Shown in pieces: positions 63,294-64,000 of a stretch of DNA of 64,000 nucleotides; within the stretch, counting starts at the first letter, position 1, and the number at the start of each line of letters is the position of its first letter. The notes beneath the pieces are model-generated. The model saw only the letters and a program-made list of their open reading frames with translations. It was not told the DNA's origin and made no database searches. The position numbers and the translations under genes were made by a program. The stretch lies in NCBI GenBank assembly GCA_016707705.1, contig JADJHD010000001.1:372001-436000 (forward strand), in the 5' to 3' direction. Origin of the DNA: Bacteroidales bacterium (lineage in GTDB: Bacteria; Bacteroidota; Bacteroidia; Bacteroidales; UBA4417).

Positions 63294-63301
63294 TATCTTT
63301 G
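63294..63301 (+). promoter_or_regulatory. -7 element of the PASTA gene
   Basis: TATCTTTG fits TAnnTTTG. It lies 74 nt before ATG 63376, with no strong -33 match. Confidence 0.35.
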
Positions 63302-63375
63302 CATGAAGAAACAATAATTAGGCTTAATACCTGTTCTATAAATAGTGCATTTGCCTGATCTGATGCAATCCGGTT

Positions 63376-64000
63376 ATGAATTTAATTCAATTTATTACAA
63401 CCAAACGATTTGTCAAGCATCTTGGCATTTCTTTGTTATTGACAATCGCAATCAGCTGGATTACACTGACTTTTCTTCAGAGCTATACAAAGCACGGTTC
63501 AACTGTGGAGGTCCCATCCTTTGTTGGACTCACTCTTGAAGAGCTTGACAACCTAGAAAGCGCATCAGATTTTGATCTCACAGTTGTTGATTCAGTATAT
63601 GACTATGATAAAAAAGGTGGAATGATTGTCTCTCAGGACCCTCTTCCTAAGTCAAAGGTCAAACCGGGCCGCTCGATTTATCTTTCTGTAGTGGCATATG
63701 TTCCGGAACAAATCAAAATGCCTGCTTTGGTTGATTTAAGTTTAAGACAGGCAAAGGCTTTGCTACAGACTTATGGCTTGAAACTGGGAAGCGTCAGAAT
63801 GATTCCTGATCCGGCTAAGAATGCCATTATTAAAATAACTTGTAAAGGCAAGTATATACAACCCGGAAGTTTGATTTCAAAAGGTTCGACTATTGACCTG
63901 TATGTTGGATCAGGAACTGGAGGAACTGATGTTCAGATTCCATTCCTTATTGGAAAATCAAGAGCTGAGGCTATTTCAGAAATAACAAGGCTTGGGCTTC
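63376..64000 (+). CDS. PASTA-domain membrane protein, 3' end outside the window
   Basis: ATG 63376 opens a protein with a single N-terminal membrane helix (residues ~14-32, HLGISLLLTIAISWITLTF). At least two full PASTA units and the start of a third follow (VEVPSFVGLTLEELDNLE, KMPALVDLSLRQAKALLQTYGLKLG, VQIPFLIGKSRAEAISEI). PASTA domains bind peptidoglycan precursors. In Bacteroidota such a protein usually lies beside ddl, as here. It is often followed by a pseudouridine synthase gene, which would be beyond the window. No kinase domain is present at the N-terminus. Confidence 0.9.
   Translation, partial: MNLIQFITTKRFVKHLGISLLLTIAISWITLTFLQSYTKHGSTVEVPSFVGLTLEELDNLESASDFDLTVVDSVYDYDKKGGMIVSQDPLPKSKVKPGRSIYLSVVAYVPEQIKMPALVDLSLRQAKALLQTYGLKLGSVRMIPDPAKNAIIKITCKGKYIQPGSLISKGSTIDLYVGSGTGGTDVQIPFLIGKSRAEAISEITRLGL

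Noticed and set aside
1..64000. Insertion sequences, phage genes or CRISPR-cas genes
   Set aside because: I saw no transposase, integrase, phage structural or cas-like protein and no flanking inverted repeats typical of IS elements.

Overview
The window comes from a member of the phylum Bacteroidota. The evidence is: two PorP/SprF-family genes next to secreted proteins that carry gliding-motility (type B) C-terminal domains, a GWxTD-domain protein, a DUF4783-nadC-yihY block divergent from rlmH, a TonB-dependent receptor with an N-terminal carboxypeptidase-like domain, and repeated -7 elements of the form TAnnTTTG, the known Bacteroidota promoter signature. I cannot place it below phylum level. 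The DNA is AT-rich throughout, most strongly in 48.5-51.5 kb and 57.9-58.7 kb.

Region by region. 0-3 kb: the end of a fused LeuC-LeuD-type hydro-lyase, a small membrane protein and a lipoprotein. 3.2-8.4 kb: a nitric-oxide response module with two tandem Rrf2-family regulators, a ferredoxin-like protein, a single-subunit quinol NO reductase, a YgbA-family protein and two cupins. 8.5-16 kb: housekeeping and metabolic genes (DUF1338/HglS-like, outer-membrane barrels, a SRPBCC protein, a two-domain FAD/Fe-S dehydrogenase, a Nudix hydrolase, a surface-antigen-like barrel). 16-32.8 kb: a large minus-strand type IX secretion surface locus: a giant PKD-repeat protein, two smaller secreted proteins, an 11-repeat adhesin with a cohesin-like module and gliding C-terminal domain, and a PorP/SprF protein. 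33.2-34.9 kb: two tRNA-Ser genes in opposite orientation flanking an MFS transporter. 35-44.5 kb: GWxTD protein, GT2 glycosyltransferase, aroQ, a TPP riboswitch upstream of a TonB receptor, smpB, a thioredoxin-like protein and an AcuI-type oxidoreductase. 44.5-51.3 kb: gpsA and a surface-glycan cluster (flippase, GT4, GT56/WecF-like transferase, DegT-family aminotransferase, hexapeptide acetyltransferase). 51.6-57.9 kb: a second PorP/SprF plus adhesin pair, with the adhesin gene broken at several places. 58.7-64 kb: yihY, nadC, DUF4783, rlmH, a RdgB-type pyrophosphatase, ddl and the start of a PASTA-domain protein.

The strongest biological units are the NO module, the two type IX secretion adhesin/PorP loci, the TPP-controlled TonB receptor and the Fuc4NAc-like glycan cluster. 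A striking feature is that every frameshift I found (eight indels plus one nonsense codon) lies in a cell-surface gene: three adhesin genes and the flippase. Long cytoplasmic genes between them are intact. I worked out the restored reading for each. They may be sequencing or assembly errors in repetitive DNA, or real decay or variation of surface structures. The sequence alone cannot decide. The least described part is the 16-33 kb operon, where three consecutive secreted proteins without a sorting domain end in a similar K-x-R-P tail.
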